Shown here piece after piece: positions 28,826 through 41,100 of a stretch of 63,599 nt of DNA. The DNA lies in NCBI GenBank assembly GCA_000231825.2, contig JH720311.1:1155076-1218674 (forward strand), given 5' to 3'. Position numbers and translations under genes: made by a program. This DNA is from Tetrahymena elliotti 4EA (taxonomy: Eukaryota; Ciliophora; Oligohymenophorea; Hymenostomatida; Tetrahymenidae). The notes beneath the pieces were generated by a model. That model saw only the letters and a list, made by a program, of their open reading frames with translations, was not told the DNA's origin and made no database searches. How positions within the stretch are numbered: the first letter of the stretch is position 1; each line of letters opens with the position of its first letter.

Positions 28826-31195
28826 CTTAATTGCGAATATATTTTTGGAGTATATAAAATTTTTTTCTTTCTTAATTTTTCAATTAATTAATAATTCTTT
28901 GAATTATTTTTCGCCTTTCTTAATTTACTTTTTTTTCTTCTTTTCTAATTATATTTATCTTTCAATTCATACACAAAATCAATCAATCAATCAAATAACA
29001 AATCAAACATCCTTCTCACATCTACATGTTAATATCAATGAAAACATATATTCGTTTCTTTCTTCACTTCATTATAAATATACATTTATTCATGCAAGTC
29101 CAAATAACTACTAACTCATAACATTCATTCATTCTTTTTATTTTGCATGCAATAAACAATTAAACATCCTTCTTATCTCTCTCTCTCTCTCTCTATCTCT
29201 ATCTCACTCTCGTCTCGGTAACTCAGTTTTGAGTTTTTATTACTCTTAAATTCTTTCTTAAAGGATAGGCTTTGATCTATTTAAAATCAGTGATGTTACT
29301 TTTTACAAGAAATACCTTTTTTAAATATATCATTTTAGAGGTAGGATTCTGTGATGTACCTAATTTTGTGAAGAATTTATTTACCCATGAATTAGAGATT
29401 GGTTGATTGATTTGATTTGATTTGTATCTATCTTTTGTTTGAAATAAATACATTTTTAATAAAAACCTTTTCAGATGATAGATGCCTTTATCTAAGTAGT
29501 AGATATAATTAAGTAATTAAAGTTTAATAAAAGATCACGAAATCTAAATTTTAATCTTGTTGTGTCTCTCTCTCACTTTCTTAATATAACTTGGTTATTC
29601 TATTATTTCTTTTCAAATTTAAACTTCGTAACTTATATCAAATTTCTATAGACAATACAACCACAAAATATAACAAAACTTTATTTAGGGGAAAGAGTTA
29701 AGGTTATTTATGCTCGAACAAACAAACACATAAAATCTTCTCATTTCTAATAATAAATTCTTGTTGAAATGAGCCAGTTTTCATTTTTAAATTTAAGAGT
29801 CTTTTTTAAAACAAAAATAGAATCTGCTGAATGTAATTAATTGATAATTAAACACAATTTCATTCAAATTACAATATATTATTATGAATTTTTGAAATCA
29901 AGAATAAGAAAGAAAAAAAAATGACAGTTCTGCAAATAGAACTTAGCCTAATTATCTAACATAATTGTCTATCAGGTGGAAATTATTTAAAACCCAAGAG
30001 CTTTTGCTGATAATTTTGTCTTTTTCCTCTCCAATTTTTAGAGCAGAGAGTGAATGAAGATATTCTAATATATGTTTGTTTATAACTATTTCTTTGTTCT
30101 TTACATTTTCTATTTTATTCTTCACTTTGAATCCTTACTCAAATTTATTTTGGATTTTTCTTTGATCTCTCGCTAATATTTCCATTTCTAGAAATTTTCT
30201 TTTTTTATGTTTACTTTAAACTCTTTCTTGCAATCTAAGGCTTTTCTATTTCGAAAATGGTCTCACTTGAGATTTAATTATACCTTTAAAGATTTACTTT
30301 AATAAAATCTTTATTAATTCAACAAATTTATGTTATCAGTATCAAATTATGTTCCCGACCCCCCTCTACCAATCGTTTTAATAATTCTGTCCAAATATAT
30401 TATAAATCCCTTTCATTTTATCAAAATTTTCCATTCAAACAAGACAAATTTGCTCATAATTCTTCAAAATTAATCAAACTTGCAATTATTAATTTCCATT
30501 CTATTTATAATTATAATCCTATTAATTTTCTATCCTTATACAATATCTTCTACATAAATTAATTAGTTCTCTTTTATTTGTTTTCCATGATTACATATGA
30601 CTTTATACTCTCTTTTAAAATTTTAAGTTCCATAAGGAAAAATTATGCTGTAATAACGAAAGAAATAGTAAGACTTCAATATAAGCAAACCTTCAGGGAC
30701 ATTAGCTACAAGAATACCAATATCAAGCAAGAGACTGTTGACACAAAAGCTGCTAAAAAGAACAAAATAATAGCCAAATATTAAAAAAGTCTAAATTTAA
30801 ATTAAAAAATTAATTGTTTTATTGATTTTTTTGAATTTTTTTCACTTATTTTTGAACAATTTTGAATTTAAAAAATATTTTTTCATTTAAAATTAAAAAA
30901 AAAGTAAAATAGATAAAACAAAAGAAATGAATGTCTATAAATATCTTATTTTGGATTAATATCAGAAAAGAGAAAAAAATCATAAGTGCTGGTTGCATTA
31001 TGTTTGACTCTAAAGTTTTAGATTTTGTCTTAGTAGAAATAATATTTTAGTTTATTTTTAAAGTGTTTTAAAAATGATTAAATAGAGAGTCAATTGGTTA
31101 TTATAATTAATTTATAATTGATAAATTCTTTTTCGTCATTTTATTAATTAATTATATTTTCATATTATTTATCATTAAAATAAATATCTAATTAA
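28826..31195. other. Pyrimidine-rich upstream region with simple repeats
   Basis: From the RPL10 start to about 30.6 kb the + strand is unusually C/T-rich, including a TCTCTC run at about 29175-29195 and GACCCCCCTCTACC near 30358. The region upstream of RPL10 probably contains its promoter. A coding-like patch on + at 30620-30780 is listed separately. No other gene is supported. Confidence 0.4.
30578..30862 (+). CDS. Possible exon of an unknown small protein
   Basis: A frame starting MFSMITYDFILSFKIL contains a stretch with coding-like, less AT-rich codons (QTFRDISYKNTNIKQ, ETVDTKAAKKNKII) before running into AT-rich sequence and TGA at about 30860. The basic C-terminal part looks genuine, the N-terminal part less so; it may be an exon with the acceptor near 30655. 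No family is recognised. Confidence 0.25.
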
Positions 31196-31696
31196 ATGGA
31201 GAAGATTAGAGAGAAAAGAATCAACGAAGAGCTTAACAATCTTGAGAGGGCAAAAATTACAAAAAAACTACCATAAAATATTGAATTTAAGTTGAAGGAA
31301 AAGGATGGAGTGTTAGATGATTATTCAATTATATTCTCTATACAAGGTAGACCTTAGACAATTTGGGAAAAGTAAAATATAAAGGGAATATTGTCTTTTC
31401 CAGCAAATTTCCCTATTGAACCTCCTAATTTCTAATTTATTGACAATTTTTAGCACATTCACGTCTACTCTAATGGAATTATTTGTTTACCTTTGATTAC
31501 AAAAGAGTATTGGAATACCAAAACCACTCTTCTTAATGTAATTATCTAAATAGAGGATTTGATTCACAGACCTCCTAATCTTGCATCTCCTGCTAACCAT
31601 CAACTAAGCTAATTATATCTAAATAGCAAAGAACAGTATGAAGAGTTTATAAGGAATATGCAGCAAGATAATAACATACCTTCACAGAATAATTGA
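31196..31696 (+). CDS. UBC9-like E2-fold protein lacking the HPN motif
   Basis: A single exon of 166 codons. The fold pattern is that of a ubiquitin/SUMO-conjugating enzyme: N-terminal helix (MEKIREKRINEELNNLERAK), FPANFPIEPPNFQF in the strand region, then HIHVYSNGIICLPLI with a cysteine at residue 97 in the place of the active-site Cys. Spacing around this Cys and the later NLASPANHQL turn match UBC9 (SUMO E2) better than most ubiquitin E2s. The HPN tripeptide that orients catalysis reads HIH, so Pro and the catalytic Asn are missing. It could be a diverged SUMO E2, an E2 using a different residue, or an inactive variant. The last residues are Asn/Gln-rich. Confidence 0.85.
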
Positions 31697-33525
31697 AAGC
31701 GCTAATCGATAATCGATCCTACTTTAAAATTAATCAATGTGTTAATCTATTAAAGCTTAGGCTTTGGAGAAGTTGAATATTCTAATTTATTTTATAATAA
31801 ATGTGTTTATTTGCAAGCGCCTATAAATGTTTTTAATTAAGAGATTGTTAGTATTTTTCTAACTCTAAAATTACTAAAAACATTTGACGCTTGAACATGA
31901 ATTTTTATCTATTAATAGATACTGTCGCAACTTCATTTTTCTCTAATTCAAAAGAGAGAAAAATATCTAAATTAGAGAGTTAATCTATTTTGATTAATTA
32001 GCCTTAATTCTTACTAAAAAATTAGATGTTATTTAAAAAAAGCTAATTCATTTAAATTAATTTATAATCTTTAGTATTTCTGCTGCTTATATAGGTTTGA
32101 AAATACACAATATACTATTTACAAATCATAAATCGATCTATCTAATCATAAATATTCAAAAAACTAATTCACACATCAACAAGTCTATAAAAATATTGTA
32201 TTTTTTATTTTGTATTCTTATTACTGTCGTTTAATAAAATTTACATATATTTTTGAAATATTAAGTAAAATAAAACATTATGAATAAGAAAAAGAAAGTA
32301 TTTATTTTGATATTGAATAAAAAAAATTAATCAAACATGAAATTAAATAAATGAAAAATACAGGCAAGTAATATGATCAATTGATCTCTCATAGAAACAA
32401 AGAAAGTAACAAGAGAATATTTATTGCAAATTTTTACAAAAGAATTATTCATTTATTATTAATTTGTTCAATAAAAAAGAAAAATTACTTATAGGTGTAA
32501 AATAAAATAAAAATATATTATTTGTATGAGAGATTAACAGAAAGATTAGTTTTTTTTTGTTCTAGAAAGTAATATTGGTTTAAAAGTAAGTAAAGAATTA
32601 ATAATGAGAACAGATTATTTATTTATTTTTTGTTTTATGCATATTTAAATCATATTATTTTTTTATTTTTTGTATTTAATTTAGTCATTCTTTTAACAAA
32701 ATTAGGAAGTTATCCTTATTGTATTATGTATTAAGTTATCATATAGTTTCTTTCATTAGATTAATTTACTTAGTAGTAAAAATTATTATTATTATTATTT
32801 TTATTCTATTTGAAATTACTAAGTGCATCAATCGCCTCAAGCATTATTCTTAGTAAATCATTTCATTTTCAGAGTGTAGCATATTAATCTTAGAGCTAAT
32901 ACCTTAATTCCTCTCTGAGAAGATTCTAAATGAAAAAAATCCAAACAAATAAGTAATGAAGGTATATTCAAAGCTACTTAGCTGACTTATTTATTACTTG
33001 CTTGCTTGCTTGCTACTTAATATTCAAGGATCTTCTAATTTTGTTTGTTTGCTTGATAATTAAATTCGACTTAGAAAAGTTGGTTGATAGATAGATAGTT
33101 TATTTTAATGTAATAAAATTGTTGGAATAATACAACATATTACTGGATTATTCACTATTGAAATGCATTAATTTGATTTATCTGCTTTCAAAGTTTTCAT
33201 TTAATAAGGAAGTTAGTTTCCTATTTATTTTTAGGTTGGTTAATTGTTATGATTTTTATTTAATTTTAAGTAAGAATTCTGATTGGAAAGATTAATTAAA
33301 GAAAAAATCAACAGATAAATGTTGGAATTAAAGCTCAACTGCTTGATACTTATTTATTGATTTATTTAAATATATTTTAATTGTTATTTATAATAAAAAA
33401 AGTTTTAATTTTGTATTAAAAGTATTATTTTCTTCTTTCTATTCTGTTTATTTATTTTATTGTTTGTTTGTTTGATTGATTGATTGATTGCTTGATGATT
33501 ATATTTTTCAGGAAAGATGGATTGA
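31697..33525. other. Spacer with microsatellites and one possible exon
   Basis: Holds an ATT/AAT repeat (about 32786-32803), a CTTG repeat (about 32998-33014) and a GATT repeat (about 33474-33490). A coding-like minus-strand patch at 32800-32931 is listed separately. The rest is AT-rich without signal. Confidence 0.45.
32800..32931 (-). CDS. Possible exon with a helical segment
   Basis: After an acceptor (TTTCATTTAG) at about 32932 the minus strand reads IFSERNQGISSKINMLHSEN and then EMIYQEQCLRRLMHL, an amphipathic helix with mixed charged residues, before a possible donor TTA/GTAATT. It is markedly less AT-rich than the flanks. I cannot place partner exons, so it may be part of a small gene or a relic. 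Confidence 0.3.
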
Positions 33526-35689
33526 TCATTACTATTGATGGATGGGGTAACCAGCGTTATTTGAATTGTTGTATTGTTAGTTGTATAAATATTAGTTTTA
33601 AGCAGCTTAATTATTTCCAAAGAATTACTATTCTGTTTGGTTTAGATTTAACAATTGAGGGTTATTTTTTTATTACATTATTTTTTACTTTTGATCAGGG
33701 GATTTAATATTTAGATTTCCAAATTAGTCGGCCATTTCTTAGCTGAGGATGTTATTCTATGAATGTTGAGGAGATTCACCATTTTGTAAATCAGCATATG
33801 ATGAGTGTCCATTGGTGTTGTTTATATTATTGTTATTATCCATTTAATTTAAATTTTACATTTGAAGGCCTTATCCTTATTCCATAAATTTGACTGCATT
33901 ATTTACTTACTAAAATCCACCATTATTATTCTACTTCTTAGGAGATCTCACTGGTGATTAGGATTAGGATTATGTTTATGAGCTATATGACTATTAATTT
34001 TACAATTACTAGAATTATAACTATTAAATTTATTTGCTTTCTATTTCCTTTTATTCTAATTTTAAATGAAGCTAATTTTCATTCAAATTATTATTATTAC
34101 TGTTTACATTGTTGTTACTGTTATTATTATTTACTAAATTTCCCTAAACCATATTTTGATAATTAAAATCTCCTTCATTTTGGAAGTAATCATCTTTGTT
34201 GGAAATATTTTCACAGCTCTTTCCTCTTACGATAGGTAAAATTTCGTTGGGTGGAAGTTCTTCGCTGTGAACACTCCCGTATCCATCTTCATCATCATCG
34301 TCATCACCTGGTTTTAATGAAACTATTGTTCCAGGTTAACTTTTATTTTTAATATTTAAAGTAGGACTCTTTGAGTCTTCTTCTCCTCCATTAGCTTAAA
34401 TCCCTTATTGCTTAAGCATTTCTTTTAATTAATCCATAGTGTAATCTTCTTCTTTTCCATTTATTGATAACATTTCCATAGCTTATTTCTTAGTTACAAA
34501 TCTACCTTTTACTCTCAATCTGCCATCTGCTACTTTCTTTCTTACATCATAAGAAATTTTCTTTTGCCAGCTTTATTTATTATTAAATAATAAATTTTGA
34601 ATATTTCAAAAATATTTTCTTTTATCTATTTTGTTCAATAAATACTGCTTCTCAAAACTAAAATAATTTAAATTACGATCTTCTTTTTCTTTTGTCCTAG
34701 TAATTTTTAATCTTTTATTTTCTTTCTTCTTTGCTAATTGAACCAATTTGCTTTTGCTATTATTAATAATATATTAATACTCACTCATCTTAATTGTATT
34801 CTAAAAAAAGAATAACTTACATCATCGTAAACAGCAGTAAATTCATTCATGTTGAAATCTGTAGGCAATTCCTTAAGTCTTTGCAAAGAATTCTAATCGA
34901 TTCCACTAATGTGTTAAGTATTTGGATCTATCATTACTTTTCCTAAGGGATTTACAGGCTAGTAATAAGGTTGTGTAGGATATCCCATATTTTTTCTAAT
35001 TGAAAAGAATATAATTGATAAGTAAGTTAATAAAAATCTATATGCTTTTACTGTTAATCTTAATTGGAAACTTTGACTAAGTGTAAACCAAATTACTGCT
35101 ATTGCTATTACTATTAATTTATTATTCCTTGGCTAATAGTAGGGTTGCTCTCAGGTTATGGCTAATCTGTTTTTATCATTAAAGGATTATTTAGTATTTA
35201 CATTTTCAATAATATTTACCTAGTTTGGCAGTATTTTTTCTCTTTCTTCCTCTGGGAGATGCAGGAGAAGAAGGTTCTGTATTTCCTGTTGGAGAACCTT
35301 TTTTGATGGTTTTTCTTCTTCCTGGACTATTTGGTTAACGCTTTGAAGGATCATCTTTATCTTTAATGCTAGTTTATGATCTAATTAAATTAATTTATTA
35401 TTATTAAATTCTACTTATTTAATATTTTTATTTACACTGCGTTTGTTAGTGATGGGATGCTTTGTTATGAACCTGGAGGGTATTATCCAGTTGCATATTA
35501 TGGATATCCTTGGAAATATTGATTTTATGCCATTAAATCATCTTTCTTTTAAATTCCGTATTGTTGATTGCTTAAATAGTACGGATAAGGAGGCTATTAA
35601 TCATATGAGCTAGATATCAAGTAGTTTGATCCACCTTATTTTATCTTATCTTATTTTTTATAAAATCAAAAATTACCATTTGAATTCAT
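33526..35689 (-). CDS. CCT-domain protein with Q/N/P-rich flanks
   Basis: Seven exons, 35689-35677, 35634-35436, 35380-35220, 35166-35097, 34995-34821, 34788-34646 and 34570-33526, encode 601 residues with consistent phases. The N-terminal half is Q/P/Y/G-rich (SSSYDQQPPYPYYLSNQQYG) with a basic Pro/Ser segment (SPGRRKTIKKGSP). The centre has a CCT motif built across the last intron: FEKHWQKKISYDVRKKVADG followed by RLRVKGRFVTKKQA. The tail has an acidic run (GDDDDDEDGYG) and long Asn/Gln tracts to TGA 33528-33526. CCT domains, best known from plant CONSTANS/TOC1 regulators, are basic segments used for nuclear import and DNA or HAP-complex binding. A nuclear transcription regulator is likely. 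No B-box, GATA or response-regulator domain is present. The 13-base first exon (MNSNG) is the least certain part. Confidence 0.8.
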
Positions 35690-36802
35690 TTATCTTTGAG
35701 ATTTTAAATGAAAAGTAAATAATCTAATCATACCTTCTTGTTAGCTTTAAGAATCGCCTAATGAATTGAGCAAATGTAATTCCTATTTTGAAAATAGAAT
35801 TTTATTAGTTTTTTTAGTTGAAAAAATGAGCAAAATATGAAAACACCAGCAAATAAAATTAAAATTAACAGTTTTTGCTTTTAAATTAAATAGTAAATTT
35901 GAGAGATCTTTTGTTCTAGTTAATCCAAGGATTTTCACTAGAATAATCATCTTTCTTATTAGTAAGATAAGATTGCTATTATAAATTATGATAGATTTGA
36001 TTTGCTTATTTATATTATTTACACAAAGTATTAAAGAACCGAAACCTAACTAATAAATTTAAAAAGTGTTTATAATCACTTCATGCTAAAATTACTTCTA
36101 TTCTAATTACTAATAACTTAATAACTAATAGCTATCCTAACTATTATAAATTAAACTCAATTATACATACCTAAATTATTATTAATTTATAAATGATTTT
36201 GCTATCATCTTTTTTCTTTTAATTGTTTAAAGACACTATCAAGATTTCTTTATTATGCCTTATTGGGGTTTTAAAAAGTTATAGTTTGGGAACTAATTAA
36301 TGTAAGAAATGCTGAAAGGATTGAGCAAAAAAGAAGCTAGTAAATTAATAATAAATGAAGAAAAGAAATATATTTGTGGGAAAATTAAAATTTTGGAAAG
36401 GGAATTATTATTATATCAATAGTTAGTTTTTCTTTAATTTTTATGATATGCATCTAAAAATCGATTCAGAAAATTGAGATCAAATTTTGAAAATAAAATA
36501 GATAGATAGATAGTTAGCTAGGTTGGTGTACTACTTACTACTATATTTTCCAAAAATTTGATAAAAATTAGATTCTTGATAATTTTTTGCAAAAATTGAG
36601 TTTTATTCATAATTAATTCTAAGGTCTATCTAGTTAGAAATTAAAAATTGAGATTGAAACGATAAGAAACTTATTAGTAAAAGGCTTCAAGTTTAACTTT
36701 AATTTTTTTGGTATTATTTTCTTAGATAAGATTTTTTTTAATTGGATATATGTTAGTTTTGATGGATCTTCGTTATTTTCAATGCTAAATTATCATTTCT
36801 TT
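35690..36802. other. Spacer between the CCT gene and its Q/P-rich neighbour
   Basis: Probable promoter and 5' leader of the CCT gene (both neighbours are on the minus strand). GATA-type repeats lie near 36500-36520. A TGA-free stretch just after the neighbour's stop (36660-36760) looks like chance. Confidence 0.45.
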
Positions 36803-38111
36803 TCATGTGCTGGTACTTTTTTGAATGTTTGAATATTTTGTTTTATAATTTACATTTTCCATGGCTTGTTCTTCGTTTTTAATGCTTGCTTTTCCAATTG
36901 ATGATTAAGGTGGTCTTGTTTAATTAGCTGAGTCTATTATACCAATTTAATTTTGATTTTGGATTAAACCATATGGGTTATGATGGTGCAATTGGCCGTT
37001 GGGTAAAGGCTGACCAAATGGCATGTATCCGTTACCAGGAGGTCCGTGATATTAACCTTATTAACCAAAGGCCATATAATTTTAATCAATTTGTTATCCG
37101 GGAGTAGTTCCAAATGCTGCTCCTGGATGATGATGAGCAGAATGATGAGGGTGATATTAACCATAAGGTGGTTGTTGTGCATTTGGATCAAGTCCAAGAT
37201 TTTGTTGGTAATGACCTGGAGGAGGTAACTAACCTGGGTAAGTGCCATATGGACCTGTTGCTTGCAACTACTGACCATTACTTGCTATTTATCCCGTTGG
37301 GTCTGTTTATAAATAAGATTTTTTAGTACAAAAGTGTTAAAATTTTTGAGGGAATTCAAATATGCAAGAAGGTTAGGTAAATACTACTAAAATTTAAATG
37401 AAAGTTTTTGGGTGTTAATGAAGTTATTAGAAAGACTTAATTTTTTATCGTGAAAAATGGGCGAGTATCATCTATCTATCTATCTAACTAACACAGTTTG
37501 TTTTGCTAATAAATTAACATAGCATATTTTATACTCAAAAAGAGTAAATATGTAAGGTATAGATAGTATTTATCTTGATAAAGCAATTTCAACCGCAATC
37601 CATCATTACTTATATTAAAAATCTTCTAAAAAAACCTTTGTTTTCTTTCAACTTTTCTTAACTAATGAAGCTTGCTTGCTGTAAATGGAATTTAATTTAA
37701 TTTAATACCTGATGAGAGAGGTACTGTATTTGGTGTACCGTAATAGAGTCCTCCAATTTATCCAGTTGGGTCATATTCGTAAGGAGCTTGTGAATAAGGT
37801 TACTACATATATGGATCTTATGGATGAGAGTATCCGTGGTGAAGCTAAGCAGGGTAGTGAGACTAAGCAGAAGGATGATAAGGGCCTGTAGGAGGAGCAT
37901 TAGGTGGATGCACCGAATAATCAATTGGACCTGTCATGTGATTGGGATAAGGTGCATGAGGATTCTGGTAAGATAAATGCGACATCTAATGACCTTGAGG
38001 GTATCCTGCCATCCCTGTAGATTGATAGTTTGTAGAAGAGGTGCTCTGAGTAGCACCGCCTTGCTATGATGATGGCTCTTGATGCTATAAATAGTATGGT
38101 GATTAATCCAT
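36803..38111 (-). CDS. Q/P/G/Y/H-rich low-complexity protein
   Basis: Two exons, 38111-37709 and 37302-36803, encode 300 residues. The sequence is prion-like: MDQSPYYLQHQEPSSQQGG at the start, then many PY, GPY, HH and QQ pairs (PPNAPPTGPYHPSAQSHYPA; GPPGNGYMPFGQPLPNGQ). A DPTGQI motif occurs twice, the second created across the intron. There is no globular domain. The last 20 residues become basic (NVNYKTKYSNIQKS) and end at TGA 36805-36803. Composition resembles condensate-forming RNA-binding or transcription-associated proteins, and resembles the N-terminal half of the CCT gene next door. A fusion with that gene is unlikely because the phases do not join. An alternative end uses a donor at 36853. 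Confidence 0.7.
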
Positions 38112-41100
38112 CTTATTGTTATGTCTATGCTAGCTTGCTTGCTTGATGGTGTTATCTTCTTGATTTTGTTCTTGTTTTCCTTTTTGAATTATTTACAAAA
38201 TTTTTTGATTGATTGATTGATTGATCATGCAATGTTGATTAATAGATCAAAAGAATAATGGGAGAGTAAAAGTTCGCCGTTAGTCTAATAAATAGTCCTA
38301 ATTACTCTCTCTACTCTCTCCATTGGTGCCCAACAAAACCTCGTTAGACAAAGAACCTAAATTTATTGAATCTTTTTATATACTTTCAGTTACTGATGTT
38401 AGGATGTCGTCTTTCGCTTATGCTGCTGCTTTTTCTTCTTTCTTTTTTTAGTTTGTTTGATTGTATGTTTATTTTCTTGGGCTGCGATTTCTTTCTTGGC
38501 TACTTAATGCGCGATTGCTTGTTTGGTTGATTTATTTATTTATTGTTTTTTAATTAAATTTTTAAAGACTAAGATAGATAGGAGTTGCTTCTTTCTTTGT
38601 TCTTTACTTTATTGTTATTATTTTCTTTCTTTCTTTTATTGATTGATTGTTATTTCTTTAGCTGCTTCTTAATACTTGCTTTTTGGATCTATTATTTTAT
38701 TTGTTTATATATATATGTTTGTTTGATAGGTTGATTGATTTTTGTTTTTACTTTATTTAATTCTTTCTTTATTCTTATTATTTTTTTCTGTTTTTTGCAT
38801 ACATACATACATATACCAATGCATACCTGTTCGTCATCCCATATTAATTTTTAGGATTTAATTTCTTTCTTTTGATTAATTTATTTATTCATTCATTCAT
38901 CATTTAATTATTTTTTTTTACGGAAATTACAAAGTTACTGTTGGAAAGACCTAAGTTTTTTTTGGTGTGCTTGATTGATTGATTGCTTGCTTGCTTATTT
39001 ATTATACATTTGAGCGTATTATACAAATAATTAATCAATATACATCTTTTATAATATCTTCATTTAATTATTTCTATTGAATTACAATCACCTGGCTTAC
39101 TTTTATTTTAGAATACATACACACACACACTTAGCTAGAAAAAAAGTATGACAAATAGGTGTCTTCTCTCTTTTTTGCTGGTTTTCTTAGGAAAGAATAA
39201 TTATTGAAATAGATTTGAATTGAAATTTGTAGAGAATAGAAATCATACTTGGTGGATAAAATAGCATTTTATAGAATATAATATGCTAAACATATAATTA
39301 GACAGTACAAATTTAAAATGATAATGTGTATCTTATAATTTTTTAAATTGAAATTAGGTGAAAAAGAGCCAATTTCAAATAATGTTCACATTAGCATTGT
39401 TATAATTTAATTAAATCAAGAGAAAAAGATAAATTTTTGAGCCAAATAGTATTAATAAAAATAAATTACTCAATTAAGATTTTACATCATATAATAATCG
39501 ATCAAACTAATAATCCAAATAATTGCAAATTTCAATTTCTGTTCTATTAAATTTACACAATATGTTAATAAAAAATCTTGTGAAATTTTAACTTTGCTGT
39601 TAGTGCTTTAGTTAGCACTTTAAATTTACTGCATTTCAATCTGCTAAAATGATTTTAATATTATAATTTCTATTTCTTAAATTTATTATAAACCAATCAC
39701 CCATGAATCGACACACATGAAAATACTTTTTAGATATTTTTATCATAATTTATAAAATTTTACTCCATTAATTAATTATTAATTTATTGAAAATAAGCTT
39801 GTCCTAACACTTACAATAAATTATCTTTTGAACTCACTCACTCCCTCTATCTTTTATATTGAATTTATAGACTTCTTTTAAATAAATTTGTTTAAATGCT
39901 AGTTTTACAATATAGAATAGATTTTTAGTAACCAACAAACTTTTATATCATCATTGAATTTAACTAAAATATTATTGAACTATACCCCCAAATTAGTAAC
40001 AAAAATTAAATTCATTTATATATTTGCTATTTTGTGAGTAAGTGTATTAATTAAATATCAGAGAGAGAAAGAGGAAGAACTAAATATGCTTCCCTCTTAA
40101 GCATTTATTATAATGATAAAATAGTCTAAAAATTTATCTTTGCAAATTAATATTTTTGTCTGATAGGTTTCTTTTCTTTGATATAAATTTAATAAAAATT
40201 GTAGCCAAACTTTTTCTCTTAATTTCTATTTCCGAGAGAATTACTTCAGTTATAGTTGACATTTCCACTGAATTCTTTTATAAAATCAGCAAATAAACAC
40301 TTAAATACTCTCGGAGTACTTATTTCAATCCAAACTATCAGTGAAGAAAATCATTTGAATTAATTTTAACATAGAGATTCAACAAAAATAAAATTTAATT
40401 TTGTTTTTGCTTCTCTTTTTGCTATTTTTGATAACAAATATCTTTTTGATTCCCTTAGAAAAATAATTAGATAGATTCTAATCTGACTAAAAATAAATCA
40501 ATCGCGAAAAAAATCTTAATATCCTGAAAAAGAAATCAACTTTTATCTCTTTCTATTAACTTTTTTGGGATTATTATTAACTTCAACAGATAATTGCAAT
40601 ATTTGATTAATTCTGTCCAATTTGTTATGTGACTTATTCATTCATTTTAAATAATAAAATTTATGATTAAAAAATTTTAACACAAAATACTTCCCTATTC
40701 AATTATTAATTCCTCACATGTTTTGTTTTAAAAAGCGCTAACGACTAATTACCTAAAAATCTAATTTAGATTGGCAGTTAATATTTAATTAAAATTCATC
40801 TTACTTTTAAATTTTCACACAAATAATATTCATTCATCATCTACAATTTCATCCATTAATAAACTCACTCTTTTTCTATTCATTTTCTGCCAATACAAAT
40901 TATTTTAATTCCTATCACAATAATTAAATCCAAAAAGACTTTAATTAAAAAAAATTTTTATTAAAAAAAACAATCAAACACACACAAAATCTTTCTCTAA
41001 TTAGTTTTAATTGATAAAATCCAAATTGCATCTAATCTTCAAAAATCTTTAAATCAATTAACAAATACTTTCTATAGTTAATATTTACTCAACCTTATCT

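Noticed and set aside
28265..28891. Several open frames of 90-107 codons on the + strand
   Set aside because: They lie antisense to the intact RPL10 gene and owe their openness to its biased codons.
32998..33490. Short-period repeats considered as a CRISPR-like or regulatory array
   Set aside because: Plain tetranucleotide microsatellites without spacers; CRISPR does not occur in nuclear genomes.
33480..34166. Two + strand frames of 70-75 codons
   Set aside because: Antisense to the Asn/Gln-rich last exon of the CCT gene.
36964..37326. Alternative frames on both strands over the Q/P/G/Y-rich exon
   Set aside because: The true minus frame gives one continuous low-complexity protein with consistent splice phase; the others have no sensible composition.
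33526..38111. A single gene covering both the Q/P-rich and the CCT proteins
   Set aside because: The end of the Q/P-rich exon 2 (phase 0) does not match the next acceptor (phase 1); reading through gives a natural TGA at 36803, and the CCT gene has its own ATG.
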